Source of the DNA: Aeromicrobium endophyticum | GTDB lineage: Bacteria; Actinomycetota; Actinomycetes; Propionibacteriales; Nocardioidaceae | Direction of reading: 5' to 3' | Length of the DNA: 64,000 nucleotides | Assembly (NCBI RefSeq): GCF_003586285.1 | Contig: NZ_QUBR01000002.1 | Coordinates: forward strand, 496,001 to 560,000 | Part shown: one piece after another, positions 1-8,009 of the stretch | How positions within the stretch are numbered: position 1 is the stretch's first letter | Layout of the letters: each line of letters starts with the position of its first letter | Notes under the pieces: model-generated | Database searches by the model: none | Seen by the model: only the letters and a program-made list of their open reading frames with translations | Told to the model about the DNA's origin: nothing | Position numbers and translations under genes: made by a program

Positions 1-119
1 CGGCGGTCACACGCGCACCGGACATCGCGACGACTTCGAGACATCCCATGTTTGGAGCGCCGAGGTAGGGGTACGCCGGATCGGAGGTGGCCACCGCCAC
101 CCGAGAGAGAGGGAGAACC

Positions 120-263
120 ATGGCTTTCATTCTGTGGATCATTGCCGTTGCCATCGCGATCTACGGAGTCCTGCGCCTGGTGCGCGGCGACATCCTGATC
201 GGCATCATCCTGCTGGTCGTCGCTGCCGCGGTCGGACCCGGCGGATACAGCATCTTCAAATGA
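120..263 (+). CDS. GPGG-motif small membrane protein
   Basis: A 47-residue ORF, too short for ordinary gene callers, preceded by a purine-rich GAGAGGGAG ribosome binding site. It has two hydrophobic segments (about residues 3-18 and 24-38) separated by a short basic turn (Arg-Leu-Val-Arg-Gly-Asp), and ends in Gly-Pro-Gly-Gly-Tyr-Ser-Ile-Phe-Lys. That ending is the hallmark of the actinobacterial GPGG-motif small membrane protein family, whose function is unknown. A perfect terminator hairpin begins seven bases after the stop, so this is a stand-alone transcript. The family assignment is from the motif only. Confidence 0.8.
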   Translation: MAFILWIIAVAIAIYGVLRLVRGDILIGIILLVVAAAVGPGGYSIFK

Positions 264-270
264 CCGACGA

Positions 271-303
271 CGAAGGGGCCGCGCTCATCGCGCGGCCCCT
301 TCG
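271..303 (+). terminator. Hairpin terminator after the GPGG protein
   Basis: A perfect 14-bp inverted repeat (arms 271-284 and 290-303) with a 5-base loop follows the small membrane protein gene directly. No T-run follows, which is usual for actinobacterial terminators. It separates this gene from the threonylcarbamoyl-AMP synthase-like gene, whose start is 32 bases further on. Confidence 0.8.
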
Positions 304-334
304 TCATGTCCGGCATCGGTCATATGCTCGTCCC

Positions 335-958
335 ATGGTCCGCTTCATCGACATCCATCCCGAGAACCCCCAGCAGCGCGCCGTCGACCAGGCGACCTCG
401 GTGATCGCCGACGGCGGACTGATCGCCTACCCCACCGACTCCGGCTACGCCCTCGGTGCGCAGATCGGCAACAAGGACGCGCTCGACCGCATCCGCTCGA
501 TCAGGGCACTCGACGCCAAGCACCACTTCACCTTGGTGTGCAGGGACTTCTCGCAGCTGGGCCAGTTCGTGCACGTCGACAACGCGATCTTCCGCGCCGT
601 CAAGAACGCGACCCCTGGCCCGTACACGTTCATCCTGCCGGCCACGCGCGAGGTGCCGCGCCGCCTGCTGCACGAGAAGAAGAAGACCGTCGGTGTGCGC
701 ATCCCCGACAGCAAGGTCGTCCAGGCGCTGCTGGCCGCGTTGGGCGAGCCGATCCTGTCGACGACCCTGATCCTGCCGGGCAGCACCGAGGCCATGACGA
801 CCGCCTGGGAGATCGCCGAAGAGCTCGACGGGCGCATCGAGGCCGTCGTCGAGTCGGGCGAGGACGTCATCCCCGAGCCGACCACGGTGGTCGACTTCTC
901 CGATGGCAGCCCCGAGATCGTCCGCGTCGGAGCGGGCGACCCGACTCCGTTCGAGTAG
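335..958 (+). CDS. YciO/Sua5/YrdC-family protein (threonylcarbamoyl-AMP synthase-like)
   Basis: A 207-residue protein with the YrdC/Sua5 fold throughout: an early helix (residues about 15-30), the strand 'GLIAYPTDSGYALG', the lysine-rich 'HEKKKTVGVRIPD' loop and the 'EPILSTT' strand. Family members make L-threonylcarbamoyl-AMP for tRNA t6A37. The single-domain length of about 206 residues matches the YciO subfamily, whose physiological role is less certain than that of TsaC/Sua5, so it may not be the essential enzyme. The start is the ATG with TATGCT (323-328) six bases upstream and no Shine-Dalgarno, a leaderless arrangement. A longer in-frame upstream extension runs through the terminator and was discarded. 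Confidence 0.8.
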   Translation: MVRFIDIHPENPQQRAVDQATSVIADGGLIAYPTDSGYALGAQIGNKDALDRIRSIRALDAKHHFTLVCRDFSQLGQFVHVDNAIFRAVKNATPGPYTFILPATREVPRRLLHEKKKTVGVRIPDSKVVQALLAALGEPILSTTLILPGSTEAMTTAWEIAEELDGRIEAVVESGEDVIPEPTTVVDFSDGSPEIVRVGAGDPTPFE

Positions 959-959
959 C

Positions 960-2129
960 TCATCGCCGCGGGCTGACCCGCGATGCGAGAGCGGCGGGGA
1001 TCGTGAGCAGGGCGACGGCTGCACCGATCGCCATCAGCGCGGTCGGGGAGACCGCCCGCAGGGCCAGCGTGCTGAGCAGGGGAGCGGCGAAGCCGATGTA
1101 CGTCAGGCTGTAGAACACCGCGTTGAGGGTCGCCAGGTCGTCGCGGTGAGCCATCAGCTCGATCGCGGTGAGGCCGCCGACCAGCACCAGGCCGTACGCC
1201 GTGCCGAGCAGGACGGCCACCAGCGGCAGCAGCCACGCGAGGTCGGTGCGGGCGACCACGACTCCCAGCAACAGCCCGCAGGTCGCCGCCAGCAGACCGG
1301 CCGCGATGATGAGCCGCGCGTCGCCCAGCCGCTTGCCGAACGGCTGGACGAAGGCGCCAGTCCAGAGCGTCAGCCCGCAGAGCGCGCCGGTGACGGCGAC
1401 GGGCGCCACGTCGACGTCCACGAAGGTCGGGATCGTCGCGAAGCTCGTCGACGCCGCGCCGAAGACCCACGGGGCGGTCAGCAGGATGCCCAGCACGAAG
1501 GGCCGGCCGCGCAGCACGCGCCACACCTCGTGGCCGTGGCGCGAGGTGTCGGCAGCAGGGGCGGCGGGTTCTGGTGCGTGCCAGGCGATCGGGACGACGA
1601 GCGCCATCAGCACGAGGTGCGGCACGTACGGCAGCAGCGTCGGGGCCGGCAGCCACTGCGCGACCGCGCCTGCGACGAGCGGTCCTGAACCGAAGCCGGC
1701 CGACAGCGCCAGCGCGGCCCGTCGCGCCCCCGTGCCGCCCGGACGATCAGCCGAGAGCTCCTTGATCCAGGCCGATCCCGGCGCGAAGGCAGCACCGGAC
1801 GCCACGCCGGCCATCAGGCGTCCGACGAGGAGGACGGCGAGGCTGTGACCGCCGACGACCAGCACGACGGTCGCGGCGATCGACAGGACGAGCACCGGGC
1901 GCATGACCCGCCGACGTCCGACACGGTCGGAGATGGGCCCGAAGACCAGCAGGGCGGGGATCAGCCCCAGCGCATAGGCGCCGAACAGACCCGTCACGGC
2001 CTCGCTGGAGAATCCGTCCTCGTCGCGGTAGACCAGCAGCATCGCGGCGAACTGGTTGGCTCCCCAGCCCACGGCGAACATCGCAGCCGCGACACGCAGC
2101 CAGGGCGGCAGGGCGAGGCGGGACGACAC
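960..2129 (-). CDS. MFS transporter
   Basis: A 389-residue integral membrane protein with about 12 hydrophobic segments, the size of a classic major facilitator superfamily carrier. The MFS signature between helices 2 and 3 is recognisable ('FGPISDRVGRRRVM', about residues 62-75). The substrate cannot be told from sequence; drug or metabolite efflux is the commonest role. It starts at GTG with TACGCT six bases upstream (2136-2141 on the minus strand), which fits leaderless initiation. It converges with the YciO-type gene with a one-base gap, so the two mRNAs must overlap at their 3' ends. Confidence 0.8.
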   Translation of the reverse strand: MSSRLALPPWLRVAAAMFAVGWGANQFAAMLLVYRDEDGFSSEAVTGLFGAYALGLIPALLVFGPISDRVGRRRVMRPVLVLSIAATVVLVVGGHSLAVLLVGRLMAGVASGAAFAPGSAWIKELSADRPGGTGARRAALALSAGFGSGPLVAGAVAQWLPAPTLLPYVPHLVLMALVVPIAWHAPEPAAPAADTSRHGHEVWRVLRGRPFVLGILLTAPWVFGAASTSFATIPTFVDVDVAPVAVTGALCGLTLWTGAFVQPFGKRLGDARLIIAAGLLAATCGLLLGVVVARTDLAWLLPLVAVLLGTAYGLVLVGGLTAIELMAHRDDLATLNAVFYSLTYIGFAAPLLSTLALRAVSPTALMAIGAAVALLTIPAALASRVSPRR

Positions 2130-2150
2130 CGGGTCAGCGTAGGGCGTGGC

Positions 2151-2696
2151 TCACGAGGCCGGACGACGGAGGTCGAGGCCGTACAGCGCCTTGTCGCCGT
2201 CGATGCCAGGCGCGACGACCTGCCACCCGCGGCCCTCGTACAGGCGCGGAGCGGCACCGTCGCCGGGCACGGTCGCCAGCAGCGCGCGGTCGTGCGGCAG
2301 GCCGGCGACGAGCTCGTCGTGCAGCAGCCCGGCGATGCCGTTGCCACGACGTGCCGGGTCGACGACCAGGTCGACCAGCTCGAAGTGGTCGCCGACCCAC
2401 GTCCGGACGATGTCGGCCGGCACCGTGGTGGCCAACCAGTCACTCCAGAACTGGCCGCGGCGCCCGGTGAAGCCGTAGCCGTAGCCTGACACCTCGCCGT
2501 CCGTCTCGGCGAGCACGAGCTTGAAGCCCGAGCGGCCCGCGTGGCGGGTCAAGGTGACGTCGGCGAAGTCGTCGGCGTCGAGGCGGCTCTCGGGCAGCTC
2601 GGGGTCGCCGTACGCCGCCAGGTAGACCGCCGCCATCGCGTCACGGGTCTCGCGGTCGATCTGCTGCTCGGGGTGGGTCCGCACGGTCGTCGTCAT
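2151..2696 (-). CDS. GNAT-family N-acetyltransferase
   Basis: A 181-residue protein with the acetyl-CoA binding signature of GNAT enzymes in its C-terminal half: strand 'HFELVDLVVDPARRGNGIAGLLHDEL' (R/Q-x-x-G-x-G/A type loop 'RRGNGIAG') followed by a strand-helix-strand ending 'RLYEGRGWQVV'. It should transfer an acetyl group from acetyl-CoA to an amine; the acceptor is unknown. The ATG at 2696 was preferred to longer upstream reading because the upstream residues are antisense to the glycosylase region and low quality. The gene is 21 bases upstream of the MFS gene on the same strand. Confidence 0.75.
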   Translation of the reverse strand: MTTTVRTHPEQQIDRETRDAMAAVYLAAYGDPELPESRLDADDFADVTLTRHAGRSGFKLVLAETDGEVSGYGYGFTGRRGQFWSDWLATTVPADIVRTWVGDHFELVDLVVDPARRGNGIAGLLHDELVAGLPHDRALLATVPGDGAAPRLYEGRGWQVVAPGIDGDKALYGLDLRRPAS

Positions 2697-2748
2697 GACG
2701 AGGTCAAGCGTGCGCGGCCGCGAATCCTTCCCACACGTCTGCGGCCGA

Positions 2749-3675
2749 TCAGATGCGTCGGTGGTCGACGCGGGCCATGCGGGGCCCACGTCGCTCGGTG
2801 CGGACCAGGGGGCTGAGTCCCACCAGCCGGACGACCCGGTAGCGGTGTCCGCGCCACGGCTCGAGCACCTCGGCGAGCTCGTCGTCGTCGATGGGGCGGC
2901 CGAGCAGGGCGACGCCCACGTCCTTGGCGACGTGGTAGTCGCCGAACGGCACCGCGTCCGCGTCGCCCAGCGCGCGGCTGCCCACCTCGGCGGACGTCCA
3001 GACGCCCACGCCCGGGATGCTGCGGAGCCCGCGGTGGACGGCTGCGTGATCGTCACCGCTGCGCTCGGCCAGTCTCTCCAGCTGCGGGGCCAGGCGGGCT
3101 GCTGCCTGGGCCGCGCGCGCCCGGCTGGGGTCGACGCCGGCCAGGTGCCACTCCCACGACGGGACGGCGGCCCACTGCTCGGCGGTCGGGAACACGCGCA
3201 TCTCGTCGGGTGCCGGGCCGGGAGCGGCCTCGCCGAAGCGGACCAGCAGGCGGCGCTGCGCCGCGAAGGCGTCGATGCCCAGCACCTTCTGCTCGATGAT
3301 CGCGGGGATCAGCGCCTCCAGCACGCGTCCCGTCCGCGGCACCCGCAGTCCCGGGTAGCGTCGTACGCCATCGGCCAGCACGGGGTGCGACGGGACGAAT
3401 CCGGTCGAGTCGTCGCGAGCGCCCACCAGCGACTCCAGACCGTCCAGCAGCTCGTGCCGGCCGGGCCCCCACGCAGTCGCACGGACGTGCCGCGGACCCA
3501 GCTGCTCGATCGCGTACGTGACGGGGCCGGACTCCATCCGGCTCGTGCGCCAGACCACCAAGCCGACGCGCCGGAAGGTCGGGTCGGCGCCACCCCGTCG
3601 GAGCAACGAAAGTGTCAAGGAAACGTTGACGTCGCCGGGTGTGGTCACCTCTCGGGTCGCCGACTCGGGGGCCAT
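2749..3675 (-). CDS. DNA-3-methyladenine glycosylase (AlkA-like, HhH-GPD family)
   Basis: A 308-residue base-excision repair glycosylase. The C-terminal two thirds carry the HhH-GPD fold: 'IIEQKVLGIDAFAAQRRLL' helix, the helix-hairpin-helix 'LRSIPGVGVWTSAEV' and the catalytic Asp about 14-16 residues later in 'FGDYHVAKDVG'. It would excise alkylated purines by base flipping. It overlaps the upstream DUF1992 gene by one base (TGATG), so the two are translationally coupled. The exact substrate range, 3-methyladenine or others, is inference from the family. Confidence 0.85.
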   Translation of the reverse strand: MAPESATREVTTPGDVNVSLTLSLLRRGGADPTFRRVGLVVWRTSRMESGPVTYAIEQLGPRHVRATAWGPGRHELLDGLESLVGARDDSTGFVPSHPVLADGVRRYPGLRVPRTGRVLEALIPAIIEQKVLGIDAFAAQRRLLVRFGEAAPGPAPDEMRVFPTAEQWAAVPSWEWHLAGVDPSRARAAQAAARLAPQLERLAERSGDDHAAVHRGLRSIPGVGVWTSAEVGSRALGDADAVPFGDYHVAKDVGVALLGRPIDDDELAEVLEPWRGHRYRVVRLVGLSPLVRTERRGPRMARVDHRRI

Positions 3676-4280
3676 CACGGGCGGCGCCGACCCCTGACGC
3701 GTCGCCACCAGGGGAGGGGCGCGATGGCGGCCTCGACCGCGCGGATCTCGGCCAGGCGCGCCCTCTGCTCGGCGACCCGGCGGGTGCGCCGGTCGTGCCA
3801 GGCCTCGACCTGCTCGTCGGCGTCGAGGAGGGGAGTGATGACGGGGGGACCCCCCTGCAGCTGTCGTCGCGCCTCGACCACCCGGGCGTTGAACTCGGCC
3901 ACGGCCGCGCGGACGCCATCGGGGATCGCGATGCGGTCGAGGGTCGCGGCCATCTCGGCATGCTCCTTGCGCAGGGCCAGGGCAGGCGGCAGGACGCCGG
4001 TGATGCGCTCGCGCTCGATCAGCCGCTTGACCCACCAATCGGGGTCGTGCGGACGGTCGAGGCCGGCGATGGGCTTGCCCGCTCCGGGCAGGTCGTCGAA
4101 CTCGCCGCGTCGCATCGCCTGCTGGATCTGCATGTCGACCCAGAGGGCCTGGTGCTCGATGCGCAGCGCCCGCTGAGCAGCGTCGTCGGGCTCGTCGTCA
4201 TCCTCGCCGGACGCTGCGGCGGCCGCCTCTGCGGCCAGCCGCTGCTGGTACTCGAAGCGCTTGCGATCGCTGGCACTCAT
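3675..4280 (-). CDS. DUF1992 (DnaJ-family homologue) domain protein
   Basis: A 201-residue soluble, highly charged protein. Its core (about residues 40-115) matches the DUF1992 family: 'QALWVDMQIQQAMRRGEFDDLPGAGKPI' then 'DPDWWVKRLIERE'. The short GEFDNLPGxGKPL-like motif is the family signature. The function is unknown; eukaryotic relatives are annotated as DNAJC28. The ATG at 4280 has AGGAGG eight bases upstream. The 3' end is coupled by a TGATG overlap to the AlkA-like gene, which suggests a shared transcript but not necessarily a shared pathway. Confidence 0.8.
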   Translation of the reverse strand: MSASDRKRFEYQQRLAAEAAAAASGEDDDEPDDAAQRALRIEHQALWVDMQIQQAMRRGEFDDLPGAGKPIAGLDRPHDPDWWVKRLIERERITGVLPPALALRKEHAEMAATLDRIAIPDGVRAAVAEFNARVVEARRQLQGGPPVITPLLDADEQVEAWHDRRTRRVAEQRARLAEIRAVEAAIAPLPWWRRVRGRRRP

Positions 4281-4370
4281 GGGGTGCACCTCCTCACCGT
4301 CCACCAAGTCTACGAAGGTGCCGATGACGTTGCCGGGTTCATGTCGGCGAGGAGGACTACCGTTGGCTCC

Positions 4371-4934
4371 ATGAACAACCTGTCGGGCAGGCGGCACACC
4401 GCCCTCGTCGTCATCGACGTCCAGAACGACGTCGTGGCCGGGGCGCACGACCGCGACGGCGTGATCGCCCGCATCGCCTCGCTCGTCGACCGGGCCCGTA
4501 CGTCCGACGTCCCGGTGGTGTGGGTGCAGCACAGCGACGAGGGTCTGGTGCGGGGCAGCCACGGGTGGGAGTACGTGCCCGACCTGCAGCGCCTCGACAC
4601 CGAGCCGCTCGTGCACAAGCAGTACGGCGACTCCTTCGAGGACACCGACCTCGGGCAGGTGCTGTCGTCCCACGGCGTCGGCGCGCTGGTCGTCGCGGGT
4701 GCGCAGACCGATGCGTGCATCCGATCCACGATCCATGGTGCGTTTACCCGCGGCTACGACGTCACGCTCGTCGGCGACGCGCACACCACCGACGACAGAA
4801 CGGCCTACGGGGCCCCGGCACCCGCCGAGGTCATCGCCCACACCAATCTCTACTGGCAGCGGCAGGCCGCACCTGGTCGCTCCGCTGCTGTCGTCGCCAC
4901 GGCCGACGTCGACTTCGAAGCTCCCACACCGTGA
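4371..4934 (+). CDS. Isochorismatase-family cysteine hydrolase
   Basis: A 187-residue single-domain hydrolase. The catalytic triad is intact: Asp16 in 'VVIDVQNDV', Lys83 in 'HKQYGDSF' and nucleophilic Cys116 in 'AQTDACIRST', the last preceded by the usual cis-peptide region. The family includes nicotinamidases, N-carbamoylsarcosine amidases and isochorismatases; nothing here fixes the substrate. The start is ATG 4371, with TACCGT (4358-4363) seven bases upstream; the AGGAGG at 4352 is too far away to serve. The stop overlaps the GTG of the EAL gene by four bases, so this is the first gene of a three-gene operon. Confidence 0.85.
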   Translation: MNNLSGRRHTALVVIDVQNDVVAGAHDRDGVIARIASLVDRARTSDVPVVWVQHSDEGLVRGSHGWEYVPDLQRLDTEPLVHKQYGDSFEDTDLGQVLSSHGVGALVVAGAQTDACIRSTIHGAFTRGYDVTLVGDAHTTDDRTAYGAPAPAEVIAHTNLYWQRQAAPGRSAAVVATADVDFEAPTP

Positions 4935-5674
4935 GCTGCGCCGGATGCACGACGTCACCGCCGCTGGACCTCGAGGTCAGCATGGCGTTCCAGCCGATCT
5001 ACGACGCGACGGCCGACCGCACCTGGGGTTACGAGGCACTCGTCAGGGGAGTCAACGGCGAAGGCGCCGGAGCAGTCCTGGCGCAGGTCCGTCCCGAGCA
5101 GCGCTACCGCTTCGACCAGGAGTGCCGGGTCAAGGCCATCGAGCTGGCATCCCGGCTGTTCCCGACTCCCGAGTCGCTCAAGCTGTCGATCAACTTCATG
5201 CCCAACGCGGTCTACGAGCCGTCCGCGTGCCTGCGAGCGACCCTGCGGGCGGCTGACCTCCACGGGTTCCCGCTGACCTCCATCATGTTCGAGTTCACCG
5301 AGGACGAGAAGGTCGACGACACCGAGCACCTCACCGGCATCATCAGCGAGTACCGCAAGCGCGGCTTCATGACCGCGATCGACGACTTCGGCGCCGGACA
5401 CGCCGGACTGGGGCTGCTGGTCGAGTTCCAGCCCGACCTCATCAAGATCGACATGGCGATCGTGCGCGGCATCGACACCGAGCCCGCACGTCGGGCGGTC
5501 GTCGCCGGCATCGTGCACATCGCGGCCTCACTCGACATCACGGTGCTCGCCGAGGGCATCGAGACCGAGGGGGAGTACCGCGCGCTCAAGACGCTCGGTG
5601 TCCACCTCTTCCAGGGCTACTGGTTCGCTCGGCCCGCCTTCGAGGCCTTGCCCGAGCTGCGGTTCGGTACCTGA
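4931..5674 (+). CDS. Stand-alone EAL-domain protein (c-di-GMP phosphodiesterase-like)
   Basis: A 247-residue protein that is one EAL domain with a short N-terminal Cys-Ala-Gly-Cys segment (Cys3, Cys6). All the usual catalytic and metal sites can be read: Glu35 of Glu-Ala-Leu, the Asn of 'SINFMPN', Glu of 'FEFTED', Asp151-Asp152 of 'DDFGAG', Lys of 'LIKIDM', Glu of 'AEGIE' and Gln of 'LFQGYWF'. It is therefore predicted to hydrolyse c-di-GMP, or to act as a light/redox output like BLUF-EAL relatives. The GTG at 4931 overlaps the preceding stop (GTGA) and keeps the Cys pair. Cyclase partners (GGDEF) are absent from the window. Confidence 0.85.
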   Translation: MSCAGCTTSPPLDLEVSMAFQPIYDATADRTWGYEALVRGVNGEGAGAVLAQVRPEQRYRFDQECRVKAIELASRLFPTPESLKLSINFMPNAVYEPSACLRATLRAADLHGFPLTSIMFEFTEDEKVDDTEHLTGIISEYRKRGFMTAIDDFGAGHAGLGLLVEFQPDLIKIDMAIVRGIDTEPARRAVVAGIVHIAASLDITVLAEGIETEGEYRALKTLGVHLFQGYWFARPAFEALPELRFGT

Positions 5675-5676
5675 GC

Positions 5677-6237
5677 ATGGCCAAGATCTTCGACAGCATC
5701 GACGACGACCTGCGGGCGTGGATCGCCCAGCAGCCGATGTGGTTCGTGGCCACGTCGCCCCTGTCGGCCGAGGGGCACGTCAACATGTCGCCGCGTGGGC
5801 ACGACTCCTTCTCGGTGCTCGACGACCACCGTGTCGGCTGGGTCGACTACACCGGCAGCGGCGTCGAGACCATCGCGCACATCCGCGAGAACGCTCGCGT
5901 ATGCCTGATGTTCAGCTCGTTCGGTGCGCGCCCGCGCATCGTCCGCCTGCACGGACGCGGCACGGTGCACCTGCCGGGCGAGAGAGCCTTCGACGAGGTC
6001 ACGGCGCTGCACCCCGACAACCCCAGCACGCGCGCCGTGATCACGGTCGACGTGACCCGCATCAGCGATGCCTGCGGCTGGGGCGTCCCGATGATGCAGC
6101 TGACGGGCGAGCGCGAGCTGATCAAGCAGAACGCCGAGAAGAAGGGGGAGGACGGCATGGCCGCCTATCGTGTGCTCAAGAACGCCACCAGCATCGACGG
6201 GCTACCTGGTCTACCCGGGCTGCCCGACGTCAGGTGA
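5677..6237 (+). CDS. Pyridoxamine 5'-phosphate oxidase-family (split-barrel flavin) protein
   Basis: A 186-residue protein with the PNPOx-like split barrel. Visible are the first strand 'MWFVATSPLSAEGHVNMSPRG', the 'VGWVDYTGSGVETIAHIRENARVCLMF' helix-strand typical of the family, and the 'IVRLHGRGTVHL' strand. Family members bind FMN or F420, and many are oxidoreductases of unknown substrate; a true role in vitamin B6 synthesis is unlikely at this divergence. It starts two bases after the EAL stop and is the last gene of the isochorismatase-EAL-PNPOx operon. Its 3' end overlaps the convergent methyltransferase gene by eight bases. Confidence 0.8.
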   Translation: MAKIFDSIDDDLRAWIAQQPMWFVATSPLSAEGHVNMSPRGHDSFSVLDDHRVGWVDYTGSGVETIAHIRENARVCLMFSSFGARPRIVRLHGRGTVHLPGERAFDEVTALHPDNPSTRAVITVDVTRISDACGWGVPMMQLTGERELIKQNAEKKGEDGMAAYRVLKNATSIDGLPGLPGLPDVR

Positions 6238-6970
6238 CGTCGTACCGGAACGCATAGGTCTCGTACGGCAGCCGCACCGATCCGTCCACGTCAGCACGCT
6301 CCTGGCCGAGCGCGCGAACGGCGCCCAGCACCTGCTCCCGCTCGTGCTCCGGACGCACGATGACGTAGCTGCGCGAAGCAGCCAAGGTCACGAGCGAGTC
6401 GACATCGATGAGGTGGTTCCATGCCACGACGATCCGATCGCACGAGCTGAATGGAGCGGCGACGGCCGGCCCGTCGTCCCGTATGCCGTCCATCTGCCCG
6501 GCCGAGTCGGCGCCGCCCAGCGCAGCACTGAGCCGAGAGACCCACGGGTCTGCGGGGGAGCGGTAGTTCCAGACGAGCCCGAGACGCCCCGGCCGGGCCA
6601 GGACCCGGGCCGCCTCTGCCGATGCACGCGGGACGTCGACCCAGTGCCACGCCTGGGCCATCGTCAGGAGGCTCGTCGAACCGGCGCCCAGAGGCAGGTG
6701 CTCGGCCGTGCCGTCCCGGGCGTCGGCTCCAGGCACGGTGGCCTGCAGGATCTCGCGCATCTGGGCGTCGGGTTCGACGGCGACGACATCGCCGTGGCGA
6801 GCTGCCAAGGAGCTGGTGAGCTTGCCGGTGCCCGCGCCCACGTCGGCGACGGGGCCGTCGACACCGTCCAGGAGCCAGTCCACGACCTCGTCGGGATACG
6901 AAGGACGCGCACGGTCGTAGGCCTCGGCTGCCGCACCGAACGAGAGCGCGCGGTCGTCGGACGTCGACAT
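6230..6970 (-). CDS. Class I SAM-dependent methyltransferase
   Basis: A 246-residue protein with a Rossmann methyltransferase core near the N-terminus: motif I 'VADVGAGTGKLT' (about residues 41-52), the acidic residue of motif II in 'VVAVEPDAQM', and a 'LTMAQAWHWVD' motif IV region. The 'AAEAYDRARPSYP' opening is typical of the UbiE/BioC-like methyltransferase_11 group. The acceptor substrate is unknown. It starts at ATG 6970 with only a weak GAAGG upstream, and faces the operon ending at 6237. Confidence 0.8.
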   Translation of the reverse strand: MSTSDDRALSFGAAAEAYDRARPSYPDEVVDWLLDGVDGPVADVGAGTGKLTSSLAARHGDVVAVEPDAQMREILQATVPGADARDGTAEHLPLGAGSTSLLTMAQAWHWVDVPRASAEAARVLARPGRLGLVWNYRSPADPWVSRLSAALGGADSAGQMDGIRDDGPAVAAPFSSCDRIVVAWNHLIDVDSLVTLAASRSYVIVRPEHEREQVLGAVRALGQERADVDGSVRLPYETYAFRYDVT

Positions 6971-7326
6971 GCCTTCATCGTGCCACCGGCGGGGGAGCAG
7001 ACCGGCCACCTGCACCGTGGAACCTTGGCCCTGTGGCGAACGAGTCCCGACTGAACCTGGTCGAGGGGCACAGACGCCGGACGGTGGCCACCTGCGTCTC
7101 TGCGGTCCCGCTGACGTGGCTGGCGATGATCCGCTCAGCGATCTGCCCACCTCCTGGGCGAGGCCGTCGCACCCGGCACCGTGGGCTGGGAGCCGGGATG
7201 CGCGCCGCCACGTGACGGCGCCGGGGGACAGGTGTGACATACGATCACGATCAGACGAAGCGCCGGGCCGAGCTCTCGGTGCAGGCTTGAGGAAGGGATC
7301 AACATGGTCGGTGTGAGGGGCACCCG
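6971..7326. other. Gene-poor stretch between divergent genes
   Basis: This 356-base stretch lies between the methyltransferase and a membrane protein gene transcribed away from each other. No open frame in it has family character. The right end holds a GGAAGGG ribosome binding site and an eight-codon ORF (see the separate entry). No clear -10/-35 pair or repeat was seen in the rest. Confidence 0.5.
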
Positions 7327-7330
7327 ATGA
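7304..7330 (+). CDS. Possible 8-codon leader ORF upstream of the 7327 gene
   Basis: ATG 7304 has a good Shine-Dalgarno (GGAAGGG, 7291-7297) six bases upstream. It opens an eight-residue frame (Met-Val-Gly-Val-Arg-Gly-Thr-Arg) whose TGA overlaps the ATG of the next gene as ATGA. This geometry would couple translation of the downstream gene to the leader. It may be chance; the downstream gene also has its own GAGGGG site. Confidence 0.35.
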   Translation: MVGVRGTR

Positions 7331-7869
7331 GTCATCCGGACGCCGGTCCGTCTCAACCGCGCGCTGCCTTCCAGGGCTACTGGATGGCGCCCGACGGTGC
7401 TGGCGCGGTGCCCGTCTGGCTGGTCGCCGAGCACGGCGTCGTCGCGCTGGTGGCGCCGGGGGAGAGCCCGACGGGGTACGTCGACATCTTCCGGGTCCCG
7501 ACACGCCAGGCGCGGGTGACGTCGGCCGCCCAGCGGATCACCGTGACGGTCGGCGGCCAGTCCTACCCGGTGCTGGCCCGTCCACGTGGCCCGGTCATCG
7601 GATCTGCGCTGGGCGTGGCCGGGAGCACGGCCCACCTCGCGGGCGTCGAGATCGTGTACGGCGCCGCCACGGCGGCGCGTGCCGGCAACCTCGCGGCGGA
7701 CGCGTCCGCGTTCGCCCAGCAAGGAGGACCCGCCTTCCTCGCGGCAGCCCGGCGATCAGGTGCGCGCGTGCGTCGCGCCGGCTACGGAGTGGTGCTGGGC
7801 CTGGGCCTCGCGATCGGCCTGTTGCTCGTCGTCGTGGTCACCATGATCGTCGTCGCCTCGCTGCCCTGA
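7327..7869 (+). CDS. Hypothetical protein with C-terminal membrane anchor
   Basis: A 180-residue protein I do not recognise. The first 150 residues are soluble and Ala/Val/Gly-rich, with a beta-rich middle part (about residues 20-80). The last 25 residues form a single strong transmembrane helix ('GVVLGLGLAIGLLLVVVV'), so most of the protein would face the cytoplasm or the outside depending on orientation. GAGGGG lies seven bases before the ATG. The flanking genes are unrelated and give no clue to its role. Confidence 0.6.
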   Translation: MSHPDAGPSQPRAAFQGYWMAPDGAGAVPVWLVAEHGVVALVAPGESPTGYVDIFRVPTRQARVTSAAQRITVTVGGQSYPVLARPRGPVIGSALGVAGSTAHLAGVEIVYGAATAARAGNLAADASAFAQQGGPAFLAAARRSGARVRRAGYGVVLGLGLAIGLLLVVVVTMIVVASLP

Positions 7870-7878
7870 TCGTACTAG

Positions 7879-7904
7879 TTGACATAATGTGCATTATCGG
7901 ACAA
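7879..7904. promoter_or_regulatory. AT-rich inverted repeat of unknown role
   Basis: Arms ATAATG (7884-7889) and CATTAT (7892-7897) are perfectly complementary around a two-base centre. They sit inside outer half-sites TTG (7879-7881) and CAA (7902-7904). The run is conspicuously AT-rich against the G+C-rich background and lies between two convergent genes. It resembles a MarR-type operator, but no recognisable target promoter follows. Confidence 0.35.
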
Positions 7905-8009
7905 ACGAATGGCTGAGTGGGAAGCGGTGCAGATGCTGCTGACAACCCGCCGTCTCACGTCGGTGCGATCCGACGCCGACCCGCGCTCGACCAGCCTTGC
8001 GCCCATGGG

